From Fusobacterium naviforme (GTDB taxonomy: Bacteria > Bacillota > Clostridia > Lachnospirales > Lachnospiraceae): a DNA stretch of 64,000 bases. The position numbers were made by a program, and so were the translations under genes. The notes under the pieces were generated by a model that worked only from the letters and a program-made list of their open reading frames with translations, was not told the origin of the DNA and did no database searches. Positions 27,271-37,264 of this stretch are shown in pieces. Location of the stretch: the NCBI GenBank assembly GCA_003014445.1, contig PYGH01000002.1:186001-250000 (forward strand). The letters run 5' to 3'. Numbering within the stretch: position 1 is the stretch's first letter; each line of letters begins with the position of its first letter.

Positions 27271-27604
27271 TTATATCAATACCCGTATTACAAATATCTG
27301 AAATTAATATCTCATGGCTACGAATCGGCAAATGCACTCTGCACTTACGAATCTCCACCATACAATTCATCAACATTTCTTTTGGTAGTGGCTCTGAACT
27401 TCTTACAGGAATCAACGGAATTCTATCACTGTCAGTCCGAATTGTGGAAGTCAGTATGCGCACCGGATGAGAAAATTCTGTCGTTGCATACTGCTTCCCT
27501 CTGGCACAGCCATACCCTTCCATTGATATAATCTTTTCTCCCTCTCCTTCCACTGCAATATGACAACCCAGTGGACATACTGTACAGATAATATCTTTTT
27601 TCAT
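27248..27604 (-). CDS. DUF1667 protein of the glycerol-3-phosphate oxidoreductase operon
   Basis: A 118-residue protein with a cysteine pattern CTVCPLGC (Cys7, 10, 14) and a further GCARG cysteine at 33, suited to an iron-sulfur cluster or zinc. DUF1667 genes typically stand at the end of operons encoding a GlpA-like dehydrogenase and an FAD oxidoreductase, as here. It may be an electron-transfer subunit; that is inference. A GGAGG in the last codons of the preceding gene serves as its ribosome site. Its final codons lie in the duplicated junction. Confidence 0.9.
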   Translation of the reverse strand: MKKDIICTVCPLGCHIAVEGEGEKIISMEGYGCARGKQYATTEFSHPVRILTSTIRTDSDRIPLIPVRSSEPLPKEMLMNCMVEIRKCRVHLPIRSHEILISDICNTGIDIIATADIS

Positions 27605-27606
27605 GC

Positions 27607-28872
27607 TTATCCAGCCTCCCTGACGATACTTATTTTGACAGTATCGTTTTCAATTTCGCTCAAGTTCAGCTCAAGATGTTCCATCTCCCCCGGATTCACT
27701 CTCTGGCGTTTTTTAGAAGCCAAAAGCTTTGCTCCGGAATGCGCAACAATCTTCACTCCAAACTCCGGCTCCCGCACCCGGAAGTACAGGCTGACCTTTT
27801 CATTCTCTCCGCTTGCACTGAGACTCTGAGGACAAATATAGCGAACATTTTCACCCGTTTCGCAGCGAATCTTTTTTTCCTCTTTTGGCAGTCTCCCCTG
27901 TACATAGCGTGCTGCATATTGCCCGGCTCTGATACTCTCCTCACTTACATTATCTGCCAGATCATTGACATGCACTACATTACCGCAGGCAAAGACCCGC
28001 TCTGCCGAGGTCTGCATATACTGATTCACTTCGGGTCCATTTGTAACTGGATTGATCTGGATTCCTGCGGTTCTGGTCAGCTCATTCTCCGGAATCAATC
28101 CTACAGAAAGTAGCAAAGTATCGCAGGCAATATATTTTTCCGTCTCCGGAATCGGCTTCTTATCCTCCCCCACTGCGGCATAATATATCCCTTCCACTCT
28201 CTGATAACCTTCAATCTTTGTGATTGTATGAGATAAATAGAGCGGAATACCAAAATCATCCAGACACTGCACCTTATTGCGCGTAAGTCCCGCCAAATAA
28301 TCCATTAACTCAATGACCGCCAGTACCTCTGCCCCCTCGAGCGTCATACGGCGAGCCATAATCATTCCGATATCCCCTGAACCAAGTATCACAATCTTCC
28401 TGCCTACCATCTCATTCTGGCGGTTTATCAACCTCTGGGCAGTTCCCGCTGTATAAATGCCTGCGGGACGGGAGCCGGGGATCTGAATCATCGCTCTGGT
28501 TCTCTCCCGACAACCCATAGCAAGAACAATACTCCCCGCCTGCACCGTTGTTATACCGTGCTCACGGCTTGTACACAGCACACAGCCGCTCTTTTCATTC
28601 ACCTCGAGCACCATGGAATTCATCAGAAACTCTACACCGAGTTCCATGGCCTCTTTTGCAAATCTTCCGGCATACTCCGGTCCCGTCAGCTCTTCCTTGA
28701 AATATGTAAGTCCGAAGCCCGGGTGAATACACTGCTGCAAAATTCCACCTATACTTTCATCGCGCTCTATGATTAATACGCTTTTTGCGCCTTCTTTTTT
28801 GGCGGCGGCGGCAGCGGCGAGACCAGCAGGTCCAGCTCCGATTACCGCAACATCGCATTTCAAATTATACAT
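27607..28872 (-). CDS. NAD(P)/FAD-dependent oxidoreductase of the glp operon
   Basis: A 421-residue flavoprotein. The N-terminal dinucleotide-binding fold is VAVIGAGPAGLAAAAAA (about 9-25), a second Rossmann motif IVILGSGDIGMIMARR lies near 154-169, and VFACGNVVHVND near 289 is the C-terminal FAD-binding stretch. It begins like the small subunit of opine/proline dehydrogenases and GlpB-like partners. Together with the GlpA-like protein and DUF1667 it probably passes electrons from glycerol-3-phosphate onward. The ATG has GGAGG upstream. Confidence 0.9.
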   Translation of the reverse strand: MYNLKCDVAVIGAGPAGLAAAAAAKKEGAKSVLIIERDESIGGILQQCIHPGFGLTYFKEELTGPEYAGRFAKEAMELGVEFLMNSMVLEVNEKSGCVLCTSREHGITTVQAGSIVLAMGCRERTRAMIQIPGSRPAGIYTAGTAQRLINRQNEMVGRKIVILGSGDIGMIMARRMTLEGAEVLAVIELMDYLAGLTRNKVQCLDDFGIPLYLSHTITKIEGYQRVEGIYYAAVGEDKKPIPETEKYIACDTLLLSVGLIPENELTRTAGIQINPVTNGPEVNQYMQTSAERVFACGNVVHVNDLADNVSEESIRAGQYAARYVQGRLPKEEKKIRCETGENVRYICPQSLSASGENEKVSLYFRVREPEFGVKIVAHSGAKLLASKKRQRVNPGEMEHLELNLSEIENDTVKISIVREAG

Positions 28873-28902
28873 CTGCTTCCTCCGTTCAAGCTGCTTACGA
28901 CC

Positions 28903-30339
28903 TTATTTGTTTTTGCCGACCACCATATTGGACCCCTTCAGGTTCTTATTGACTTCCTCCACGGGAATCTTCCACTCCCGCGCGAGTATCTCTATCACCT
29001 TTGGGCCACAGAATCCGCCCTGACAGCGTCCCATTCCGGCTCTGACTCTGCGTTTTACCGCATCCACAGTTTTTGCCCCCAGCGGCCTGTGTATCGCATC
29101 TAGGATCTCTCCCTCCGTGATCGTCTCGCAGCGACAGATGACATTGCCGTATAACGGATTTTCAAGAATCAGGGCTTCTTTCTGTTCTGTATTCAGCTCG
29201 TGAAAACGCGGGATCCCTCTTCTCGTCTTTTTAAAGTTATCTTTAAGTCTCAGTTCACATCCGATTTCCTTAAGCTTTTCTGTTGCATATTTCCCCATAG
29301 CGACACTAAGCGTAAGCCCGGTAGAACGCACACCGGAGAGATTCAAATAGCCCTTCAGATCATTGTAAACATCCACCTGCAAACCCTCGGGATTACGATT
29401 TGGACGAAGTCCGCTGTACTGTGTGACTGTATCACGCACATTGACCCGCGGAATCATCTTTCTCACATCTTCATAAATACTCTCAAGCCCTTCTGTCGTT
29501 GTGGAGGCATCCAGCTTGTCCTGCAGATCCTCTGCAGTCGGTCCAACCAGCATATTGCCATGTATTGTCGGTGTCATAAGCTTGCCTTTGGTTATCTTTG
29601 TCGGAATGGGAAGAACAATGTGATTTACCTTACAGCTGGTATTCTTATCAAGAATATAAAACTGTCCTCTTCGCGCGACAACTTTATAATCCGCCTTGCC
29701 AACCATGGCAGCAATCTCATCGCAGTACAACGCCGCTGCATTCACTATAAAGTCTGTCTCTATCACTCCGCCGCTCGTGACAACTTCCCGGACCGCCCCA
29801 TCTCTGACCCGTATATCTGTAACTTTGGTATTTAGAAGAAAATTCACTCCATTTTCATAGGCATTTTCTGCCAATGCCTGAACTAAGATAAATGGGTCAA
29901 TGATACTCTCTCTCGGTATATACAACCCGCCGAGCACCTCCGGATTTAATTCCGGCTCACGTTCGAGCAGCTCCTCTCGAGACAGATATTCTACATCATA
30001 CACGCGATTCAGAAAAGCCTTCTCCTTGATCGCCGGCAGCTGTGCAAACTGTTCTTCATTAAAAGCCGGAAGTATAGCACCAATACGCTTGAAAGGAACA
30101 TCCAGATCCTTTGTCAGCTGATCATACATGGGATTTGCCGCGACCACCAGCTGAGACTCCAGCGTCCCGGGCTTTGCATCATAACCAGTATGAATAATTG
30201 CACTGTTCGACTTCGAAGCATTTCCTCCGATATCATCTCTCATATCTACGACAGTGACTTTGACCCGATACTTGGAAAGCTCCCTGGCAATGGCGCACCC
30301 CACTGCTCCGGCGCCTATGATCACGACATCTGTCTTCAT
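28903..30339 (-). CDS. glpA: FAD-dependent glycerol-3-phosphate dehydrogenase (GlpA-like)
   Basis: A 478-residue DAO-family flavoenzyme with DVVIIGAGAVGCAIARELSKY at the N-terminus, and NSAIIHTGYDA near 44. It ends in a BFD-like [2Fe-2S] domain: CRCE near 404, then GRCQGGFCGPK near 438. The C-terminal iron-sulfur domain marks the anaerobic branch rather than the aerobic GlpD. It oxidises glycerol-3-phosphate to dihydroxyacetone phosphate. Its start overlaps the glpK stop (TAATG). Confidence 0.88.
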   Translation of the reverse strand: MKTDVVIIGAGAVGCAIARELSKYRVKVTVVDMRDDIGGNASKSNSAIIHTGYDAKPGTLESQLVVAANPMYDQLTKDLDVPFKRIGAILPAFNEEQFAQLPAIKEKAFLNRVYDVEYLSREELLEREPELNPEVLGGLYIPRESIIDPFILVQALAENAYENGVNFLLNTKVTDIRVRDGAVREVVTSGGVIETDFIVNAAALYCDEIAAMVGKADYKVVARRGQFYILDKNTSCKVNHIVLPIPTKITKGKLMTPTIHGNMLVGPTAEDLQDKLDASTTTEGLESIYEDVRKMIPRVNVRDTVTQYSGLRPNRNPEGLQVDVYNDLKGYLNLSGVRSTGLTLSVAMGKYATEKLKEIGCELRLKDNFKKTRRGIPRFHELNTEQKEALILENPLYGNVICRCETITEGEILDAIHRPLGAKTVDAVKRRVRAGMGRCQGGFCGPKVIEILAREWKIPVEEVNKNLKGSNMVVGKNK

Positions 30340-31850
30340 TATACTTCCTCCTTATCAGTCTCCGCCCAAGCCAAAGCTCTCTTTACTGCTCTGTGCCACT
30401 GGCGCATCAGCTCCTGACGTCTCTCCTCACTCATGTTTGGTTCAAAGCGCTTATGCAGCTTCCATTTTCCAGACAGCTCATCAAAGCTGGAGAACTCATT
30501 GATTCCATAAGCAGCAAGGTACGCCGCTCCGAGTGCCGTCGTATCCGTAATCTCTGGAACCTCGACCGGAATCCCCAGTATATCTGCCTGGAACTGCATC
30601 AGAAAATCATTTGCCGTCGCCCCGCCATCGACACGCATTACTTCAACTTTAATTCCTGAATCCTTTTCCATGACATCAAGATTGTCTTTCACCTGATAGG
30701 CAATGCTCTCAAGTGTGGCTCGCACGAGCTGCTCCCTTGTCGTTCCACCTGTTATTCCAACGATCGTTCCCCGTGCATACTGATCCCAGTGAGGAGCCGC
30801 AAGTCCTGCAAATGCCGGCACAAAATATACACCTCCGGTATCTGGAACAGATTTTGCGATTTCTTCCGTCTCCGCAGCGTGAGCAATAATCTTAAGTTTA
30901 TCCCTGAGCCACTGTACAGCTGCACCTGCAATATAAATATCTGCATCCAGGGCATAATCGAGCTTTCCTCCGTTCAGCCCCCACGCAATTGCTGTATTCA
31001 GTCCATTCTTTGAATAGACCAGCTGATCCCCCGTATTCATATACATAAAACTTCCTGTTCCGTACGTAGTCTTGATCATGCCTTTTTGAAAACAGGCCTG
31101 TCCAAACAATGCCGCCTGCTGATCTACTACAGATCCGGAAATTGGAATGGAGGCTCCAAAGAAATCCAATGGATCAGTATATCCATAAATATAAGCGCTG
31201 TCCTTTACCTCCGGAAGTATCTCTCTTGGAATTCCAGCCGCATCCAAAATCTCCTGATCCCACTCTCCGGTATGGATGTTAAACAGCATCGTCCTGGACG
31301 CTGTTGTCTGATCAGTTACAAAAACTTTTCCATGCGTAAGCTTCCATATCATCCATGTATCCAGAGTTCCGGCCACCAGACGCCCCTGCGCCAACTTTTC
31401 TTGGACACCTGGCACGTGATCCAGAATCCACTTGATCTTTGTGGCACTGAAATAGGCATCTATAACCAGCCCCGTCTTCTCACGTATCATGTCCTGATGC
31501 TTTTCAGCAAGCTTATCTGCTTCTGATGCAGTGCGACGATCCTGCCACACAATTGCATTATACACCGGTATTCCGGAAATTTTATCCCAGAGCATCACTG
31601 TCTCACCCTGATTGTCAAGACCCATGCAGCTCAGCTCTTCGGCATGAATTCCGGCCTGCTGAACAGCCTGATCAATTGTATCCAGACAGCTCTTCCATAT
31701 TTCCATGGGATCGTGCTCAACCCAGCCGGGTTGAGGATAGTACTGTGTATGTTCTTTATAACCACGCGCAACAGGATTCCAGCTCTCATCAAAAATCATT
31801 GCAGTCGTACCAGTAGTCCCCTGATCCAGGCCCAGATAATATTTTCCCAT
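30339..31850 (-). CDS. glpK: Glycerol kinase
   Basis: A 503-residue FGGY-family kinase. GLDQGTTGTTAMIFDE lies at the N-terminus, WVEHDPMEIW near 45, IVWQDRRTA near 98, and GLAAPHWDQYARGTIVGITGGT near 316-337, all specific to glycerol kinase within the family. It phosphorylates glycerol to trap it in the cell. Its ribosome site lies in the last codons of the eutH-like gene. Confidence 0.96.
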   Translation of the reverse strand: MGKYYLGLDQGTTGTTAMIFDESWNPVARGYKEHTQYYPQPGWVEHDPMEIWKSCLDTIDQAVQQAGIHAEELSCMGLDNQGETVMLWDKISGIPVYNAIVWQDRRTASEADKLAEKHQDMIREKTGLVIDAYFSATKIKWILDHVPGVQEKLAQGRLVAGTLDTWMIWKLTHGKVFVTDQTTASRTMLFNIHTGEWDQEILDAAGIPREILPEVKDSAYIYGYTDPLDFFGASIPISGSVVDQQAALFGQACFQKGMIKTTYGTGSFMYMNTGDQLVYSKNGLNTAIAWGLNGGKLDYALDADIYIAGAAVQWLRDKLKIIAHAAETEEIAKSVPDTGGVYFVPAFAGLAAPHWDQYARGTIVGITGGTTREQLVRATLESIAYQVKDNLDVMEKDSGIKVEVMRVDGGATANDFLMQFQADILGIPVEVPEITDTTALGAAYLAAYGINEFSSFDELSGKWKLHKRFEPNMSEERRQELMRQWHRAVKRALAWAETDKEEV

Positions 31851-31853
31851 AGT

Positions 31854-32933
31854 TCATGCCTCCTTCATATTTTTTGTCATAATAAATCCCAGAGCTATCG
31901 CTGCGACACCCGCAGATAACTTGCCTGCCACAACAGGTGTGATCATGCCAGGCTGAACGCCCGCCGTAAATCCAAGGTGATCGCCCAGCGCTGCCGTTGC
32001 AGGAACCAACCATGCAGTATTAATAATAATCCCTCGTTTTTTCATATCTTTCATCATAGTATATACGGGAACTGAATTTGCCAGAGTAAACACAAGACCA
32101 GCTGCACTCGTCGCATCCATTCCCAATTTCTGCCCAATGGCATTTAAAGGTTTATCCAAAACCTTTGTGAGAATTGTAAGCACAGGAAAAGTTCCGAGCA
32201 GAACAATTCCAATTCCAGCCACAATCTCCATTCCTTCCATAATCGGCGCCATCCCCGGAATGATTACCATTCCAGTTATAAACTCAAAGGCAGCACAGGC
32301 TAAACCCACATAAATTACAATCGTAATCAGTTGGCCAAAAATTGTACATCCCTTGATCATTTTTTCTGGAATCAGCTTTAATCCGAGTGCAAGCAGTGCA
32401 GAAAGAACAAGTACTGGAAGCGTATTCATAATAAGCATATGTAATTGAAATCCAGCAATCAAACCACCGATCAGACACCCAATCGGAATGGTTATAAGAC
32501 CAATCAGCAGTCCATTGGAAAAGTATTCCCTGTCTTCCTTTTCAATCAGTCCCAAACCAACCGGAATAGAAAAAACCAATGTGCACCCCAGCATTGAAGC
32601 AACAATATTTCCGGCAAAGAGACCCGCCTCCTCACTCTGGGCAAGTTCCATTGCCAATGTATACCCTCCCATATCGTTCGCCAGTATTGATCCAAACAAA
32701 GCCGGATCGGCACCAAATGTGCGAAACAGCGGAACAATGACGGGACCTAAAGCAGAAGAAATTACAGGTGCAAGACATACAATTCCGACCATCCCCAGTG
32801 CTAAAGATCCAATTGCCTGAAAGCCTTCATCAAATTTATCTCCGAGTTTCAGGTGATTACCGCTGATTTTATCTGCGGCTCCGATTAGTATTCCAATCGC
32901 CATTACCCACATCAAAATTCGATCAAAAGACAT
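31854..32933 (-). CDS. EutH-family transporter in the glycerol operon
   Basis: A 359-residue membrane protein from the ATG at 32933 (MSFDRILMWVMAIGILIGAADKI), which has AAAGGAG eight bases upstream. A longer frame begins at 33002 but has no such site. About ten hydrophobic helices are seen. FGSILANDMGGYTLAMELAQ, the FDEGFQAIGSLALGMVGI region and SVPVYTMMKDM are EutH-like. EutH is the ethanolamine transporter of the eut operons, but no other eut gene is present here. Instead the gene is first in a glpK-glpA operon that lacks GlpF. Glycerol or a glycerol-containing head group is a reasonable substrate guess. Confidence 0.85.
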   Translation of the reverse strand: MSFDRILMWVMAIGILIGAADKISGNHLKLGDKFDEGFQAIGSLALGMVGIVCLAPVISSALGPVIVPLFRTFGADPALFGSILANDMGGYTLAMELAQSEEAGLFAGNIVASMLGCTLVFSIPVGLGLIEKEDREYFSNGLLIGLITIPIGCLIGGLIAGFQLHMLIMNTLPVLVLSALLALGLKLIPEKMIKGCTIFGQLITIVIYVGLACAAFEFITGMVIIPGMAPIMEGMEIVAGIGIVLLGTFPVLTILTKVLDKPLNAIGQKLGMDATSAAGLVFTLANSVPVYTMMKDMKKRGIIINTAWLVPATAALGDHLGFTAGVQPGMITPVVAGKLSAGVAAIALGFIMTKNMKEA

Positions 32934-32992
32934 GCCTCTTCTCCTTTCTGTCACTCTTAAGGTATTTTTAAACTGTATTATCTGTATACGTA

Positions 32993-33021
32993 TCATTATC
33001 ACACATTTGTTTTTTGTGCAA
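32993..33021 (-). promoter_or_regulatory. Probable promoter of the eutH-glpK-glpA operon
   Basis: On the minus strand TTGCAC is followed 15 bases later by GATAAT, or 17 bases later by TAATGA. A partly symmetric GATACGTATAC just downstream could be part of an operator for the neighbouring DeoR-type protein. Confidence 0.5.
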
Positions 33022-33066
33022 ATCCACTATCCCGGATTTTTTTAGGCATTTTTACTATTTTTTTGC

Positions 33067-33111
33067 AAATAAAAATGTGGGTATAAATATTATTCACAAT
33101 TTATCCCACAT
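33067..33111 (-). terminator. Terminator of the deoR-type gene
   Basis: A 13-bp stem with one bulged base (ATGTGGG.TAAAT with its complement) and a 10-base loop is followed on the minus strand by TTTTTATTT. It separates the regulator from the transporter operon. Confidence 0.7.
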
Positions 33112-33174
33112 CCATATTTTTGAATTTATATAAAATCCTATATTTTATACTATCCTTAAGCCTTCAAAAAGCAC

Positions 33175-33930
33175 TCAGGCAATGACCGTTTCCACTCCAC
33201 GCTCCCTGAGACGCTTTAATATCTGCTTGTCTGCCCGCTCGTCCGTAATCAATATATCTATCTTTTCAGGAAGGCAAACCTGATTCAGCGCACGCTGTCC
33301 CACCTTAGAATAATCTGCAAGTGCTATGATCTCCTTGCTGTGGCTTACACAGTGCCGTCTTAAATTGCACTCCTCAATATGAAAATCCATCACTCCCATA
33401 CGCTCATCAAGTCCCGCCACACCCAAAAACAATTTATCTGCCAACAGGAGATCCACATGATCCTCTGCCATAAATCCAGAGGTCGACCCCTCCCCTCTTC
33501 TCACCTTGCCTCCCAGCAGATAAAGCTGAACCTTCTCCTCATCCATGAGCTCCTGAGCGAATTTGATCGAGTTTGTAAATACTGTAATGCTTTTCCCCCT
33601 CAAAAACTTCGCCATCTGCAAGGTTGTAGTGCCAATATCAATGATGATCGTATCCCCATCTTTTACCAGCTCTGCCGCCTTTTTTCCTATCATAATTTTC
33701 TGTTCATAGTTTTTAATTTCTCGATAAGAATAGTCCGGTTCTATCCCGCTCGCTACATTTAAGACTGCACCGCCATGTACCCTGCGCACAATCTGTTCCT
33801 TCTCCAGCTGCTCCAGATCTCTGCGTATCGTCTCCATGGAGACCTGAAACTTTTCCGCAAGCTCATTTGCCTTTACGATTCTGTTTTCTGTCACTAAATG
33901 TATAATCTGATCCTTACGTGCAATCTTCAT
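33175..33930 (-). CDS. DeoR/GlpR-family transcriptional regulator
   Basis: A 251-residue repressor. The N-terminal DeoR helix-turn-helix reads RKDQIIHLVTENRIVKANELA then VSMETIRRDLEQLE (5-45). RRVHGGAV follows, as in the family. The C-terminal DeoRC sugar-phosphate domain has IIDIGTTTLQMAKFL near 97, and FLGVAGLDERMGVMDF near 168. GlpR-type members respond to glycerol-3-phosphate; standing directly upstream of the glycerol operon supports that role here. Confidence 0.92.
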   Translation of the reverse strand: MKIARKDQIIHLVTENRIVKANELAEKFQVSMETIRRDLEQLEKEQIVRRVHGGAVLNVASGIEPDYSYREIKNYEQKIMIGKKAAELVKDGDTIIIDIGTTTLQMAKFLRGKSITVFTNSIKFAQELMDEEKVQLYLLGGKVRRGEGSTSGFMAEDHVDLLLADKLFLGVAGLDERMGVMDFHIEECNLRRHCVSHSKEIIALADYSKVGQRALNQVCLPEKIDILITDERADKQILKRLRERGVETVIA

Positions 33931-34124
33931 TATGATCTTCCCATCAGTTAGTAGCCTTTAATCATCTTTTTCAACTCACTCTCCACATATATTTTTATAT
34001 ATTTTTAACGAAAATTGCAAGTATATATATAAATTTATAGAATTAATTGCATTCGGAACAATAGCCCACATCTTACAATCAGGCATATATAAATAAATAT
34101 TCAAAACACACAGCCTCTGCTCCC

Positions 34125-34153
34125 TTGAAGCTCCTGCCCTCAGATGATATACT
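34125..34153 (+). promoter_or_regulatory. Promoter of the ABC efflux operon
   Basis: TTGAAG and TATACT are separated by 17 bases, 36 bases before the start of the ATPase gene. The 33931-34124 stretch upstream is AT-rich and otherwise featureless. Confidence 0.75.
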
Positions 34154-34189
34154 CATAATAGCTATGGCTAACCACTATCTGGAGGTGCT

Positions 34190-34894
34190 ATGAACACAGT
34201 ACTCTGTGCGGAGAATATCACCAAGGACTATATGCTCGGCGAGCTGTGCGTCCATGCGCTGCGCGGAGTCTCCTTCACAGTGGAAGAAAAGGAGCTCATC
34301 GTCATACTGGGCCCCTCCGGCTCCGGCAAGAGCACCATGATGAATATACTCGGAGGCATCGAGACTGCCAGCTCCGGTACACTCCGCTATCAGGGAAGGC
34401 CTGTAGACTGGAGCGACCAGCCATCGCTCTCCCACTACCGCAGAAAGCATATCGGCTTTGTCTTTCAGTTCTATAACCTGCTCCCCGGACTCACGGCACT
34501 GGAGAATATCGAACTCGCGGCCGAGCTCAGTGAGACGCCGCTGAGCCCCGCCGAGCTGCTTTCCGAGGTCGGACTCGCAGACCGCGCACACCACTTCCCC
34601 AGTCGCCTATCCGGCGGAGAGCAGCAGCGAATCGCCATCGCAAGGGCCCTCTGCAAGAACCCTGATCTCCTGCTCTGTGACGAGCCGACCGGCGCACTCG
34701 ACTCCAAAACCGGCGTTCAGGTGCTGCGGCTGATTCACAGCTTCTGCAGAAAATACGGAAAGCCGGTTGTACTGATCACACACAATGCAAATATCGCTAA
34801 AATCGCAGATCGCATCTTCTACTTCAAGGACGGAATGCTGGAGCGCATCGAAAAAAATGAGACGCCGCTCTCCCCGGATGCGGTCGACTGGTAG
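34190..34894 (+). CDS. ABC transporter ATP-binding protein (LolD/MacB type)
   Basis: A 234-residue ATPase. Walker [10 protein letters not shown] lies at 41-49, the Q-loop [21 protein letters not shown] near 86-106, the signature LSGGEQQR near 142, Walker [13 protein letters not shown] near 161 and the switch His in LITHN near 200. The Q-loop and EPTGALDS are typical of the MacB/LolD/SalX branch, which powers FtsX-type permeases. GGAGG precedes the ATG. It works with the next two genes. Confidence 0.93.
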   Translation: MNTVLCAENITKDYMLGELCVHALRGVSFTVEEKELIVILGPSGSGKSTMMNILGGIETASSGTLRYQGRPVDWSDQPSLSHYRRKHIGFVFQFYNLLPGLTALENIELAAELSETPLSPAELLSEVGLADRAHHFPSRLSGGEQQRIAIARALCKNPDLLLCDEPTGALDSKTGVQVLRLIHSFCRKYGKPVVLITHNANIAKIADRIFYFKDGMLERIEKNETPLSPDAVDW

Positions 34895-34899
34895 ATGCT

Positions 34900-37260
34900 A
34901 TGAAGCAATTTCAGAAAAATGTGCTGCGGCTTGCAGTCAAAAACAGAGGCTCTTTGCTCGGTGCTGTGCTGATCATCGCGCTGGGCATCTTTGTCATGGT
35001 CGCGATGGAGGACACTCTTCTGAACCTTAAGAACCAGATCTCCGCCTACTACGCCGCGCAGCAGCTCTCCGATCTCTTCGCAGAGGTAAGCGGCATCAGT
35101 GAGGCGGAGCTTCAGCGCCTCTTAGAAATCCCCGGCATCTCTGCTGCCTCCGGAAGGATGTCCGCCGAGCTCAGGATCATTGAGGGAGAGGCCCCTGCAT
35201 CCGAAACTCTGAACGATATCGTAACGGTACATCTCCTCTCCTCTGAGGAAGGAGCCACTCTGAACCGACCGCGGCTCTCTGCGCCGATGCAGAGCTCCGA
35301 CGATATCTTTCTCGGCCCCCGCATGTCCGCGGTCTATCGCTTTCCCATCGGAACTGAGCTGCGCCTGCTCTGCGGCGGAGAGAGCTTCCGCTTCCGCTAC
35401 GCCGGAACGGTCTCCCAGCCGGACTACATCTACTCCGTGCCGCCCGGCGGCTCCATGATTCCCGACGGCTCCATCTACGATATCGCCATGATCTCCCCCG
35501 AAAAAATGAGCGCCATGCTGCACAGCTCCGCGCGCACGGAGCTTGCCTTCTCTCTCGCTCCCGGTGTGCGCTTTGAAGATATTCGCCACGAGCTTCAGGA
35601 ACATCTGACCCCCTACGGTCTGAAATCGCTCTGCGACCGTCCGAAGCAGACGAGTTACGCGATGGTTGACGACGAGTTCCATGAGCTCCGCGCCACGGGC
35701 ACCATGCTTCCCATGCTCTTTCTCTCGGTCTCCGTCTTCATGCTCTATATTGTTCTCAAAAAAATGATAGACCAGGAGCGCGTACTCATCGGTACCATGA
35801 AGGCCTTCGGACTCAGCAGCCACGAACTCATCTCCGGTTATCTCATGCTCGGTCTTCTCATCGGTGTCTGCGGCGCTCTGCTCGGCGGACTGCTCGCAGG
35901 TTTTTTCGGCCGCTTCATGTTCCGGCTCTACTGTGATTACTTCAATCTCCCTGATCCCCGGTACCACGACTACCTGACTCCCCGTCTTTATGGGCTCCTG
36001 CTCGCTGCATTCAGCTCCACCGCCGCAGTTCTCAGCGGCACACACGGGATACTTTCCATCGCTCCTGCAGCAGCCATGCGTCAGCAGAGTCCTGCCAAGG
36101 CGGGTAATGCTCTCCTCCCGCCACACCTGCTCCGGCGACTGCCTCTCTTAAGCCGCATGGCGCTGCGCTCTCTGCAGCGCAATCCCCTGCGCAGCTTTCT
36201 CATCGTCCTTGCCGTCGCCTTTCCATTTTCCATGGCCTCCGTGCTCTTTTCCTATCCCGCAGTCGTTGATCATATGCTGAGAGAACAGTTTCAGCATATC
36301 GAGTGCTACGATCTTCAGCTTCATCTGGACTCTCCGGTGAGCCCGGAGCGGGCAGCAGACGCAGCCCTGACGCTCAAAGACTGCGCAGAGGCCGAAACGG
36401 TTCTGCAGCTGCCCGCTGCCTTCCGGCGAGATGCGCTGACAGAATATGCACTGCTCACCGCACTACCGGAGAAAAGCCGCCTCTGGCACATCATTGATGC
36501 AGAAGGCAAAGAACATGCGCCGCCCCGCTGCGGCATCATCCTGAACCAGCGCACTGCAGACAAGCTGAGGCTCTCAGCGGGAGACCGTGTACGCATTCTG
36601 ATCCCCGGTCTTCTCCCCGAGGCCCGCGAGCTCCCTGTGCTGCAGGTAATACAGGAGACCTTCGGGAGCGGAGCCTATCTCGCGCTCGATTCCCTTCCGG
36701 ATCAGCTCGGTACAGACCGCCTCTGCAATAAGCTGATATTGAGAGCAAAGCCCGGAGCCTTTGCTTCACTCAAATCCGATATACGCTCAGCCGGCAGAAT
36801 CAGCTGGATCGTGGATATGCCAAAGTCTGTAAAGACCTATCAGGATATGATGGGTTCCATGTTCATCATGGTCAACAGCTTCGCAGTCATGTCTCTCATC
36901 GCAGGAGGGATACTCATCTATAATATCTCTCTCATCACTCTGAGAGAGCGCATCTCCGAGCTCACGACGCTTCGCGTGCTGGGATGTTCGGAGATGGAGC
37001 TCGGACAGATGCTGTTGATAGAGCAGGGGGTACTCCTGTTTCTCGGTATTCTTCTGGGTATGCCCGGAAACTATCTTGTCCGCGGACTGCTGGAGCGCTT
37101 TATGACCTCGGACAATTATCACATTCAACTAAACCTCCACCCTACCTCCTGTGTTCTGGCATTCTTCTGCTGCATTTTCATTGTTCTCTTCTCCCTTCAC
37201 CGGGAGATATCTGTCATCTCTGCCGCCCGCCTGACGGACGCGCTGAAAGAACGGGAGTGA
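34900..37260 (+). CDS. FtsX-like ABC transporter permease
   Basis: A 786-residue permease with duplicated MacB/FtsX organisation. A first helix (about 17-38) is followed by a large extracytoplasmic domain (40-260). Three helices follow (about 267-290, 315-340, 365-390), and then a second helix with another external domain (about 430-640) and three C-terminal helices (about 655-680, 705-730, 755-775). Such permeases export peptides or lipids or act mechanically. The gene starts five bases after the ATPase stop without a clear ribosome site, so coupling is likely. Confidence 0.9.
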   Translation: MKQFQKNVLRLAVKNRGSLLGAVLIIALGIFVMVAMEDTLLNLKNQISAYYAAQQLSDLFAEVSGISEAELQRLLEIPGISAASGRMSAELRIIEGEAPASETLNDIVTVHLLSSEEGATLNRPRLSAPMQSSDDIFLGPRMSAVYRFPIGTELRLLCGGESFRFRYAGTVSQPDYIYSVPPGGSMIPDGSIYDIAMISPEKMSAMLHSSARTELAFSLAPGVRFEDIRHELQEHLTPYGLKSLCDRPKQTSYAMVDDEFHELRATGTMLPMLFLSVSVFMLYIVLKKMIDQERVLIGTMKAFGLSSHELISGYLMLGLLIGVCGALLGGLLAGFFGRFMFRLYCDYFNLPDPRYHDYLTPRLYGLLLAAFSSTAAVLSGTHGILSIAPAAAMRQQSPAKAGNALLPPHLLRRLPLLSRMALRSLQRNPLRSFLIVLAVAFPFSMASVLFSYPAVVDHMLREQFQHIECYDLQLHLDSPVSPERAADAALTLKDCAEAETVLQLPAAFRRDALTEYALLTALPEKSRLWHIIDAEGKEHAPPRCGIILNQRTADKLRLSAGDRVRILIPGLLPEARELPVLQVIQETFGSGAYLALDSLPDQLGTDRLCNKLILRAKPGAFASLKSDIRSAGRISWIVDMPKSVKTYQDMMGSMFIMVNSFAVMSLIAGGILIYNISLITLRERISELTTLRVLGCSEMELGQMLLIEQGVLLFLGILLGMPGNYLVRGLLERFMTSDNYHIQLNLHPTSCVLAFFCCIFIVLFSLHREISVISAARLTDALKERE

Positions 37261-37264
37261 TACC

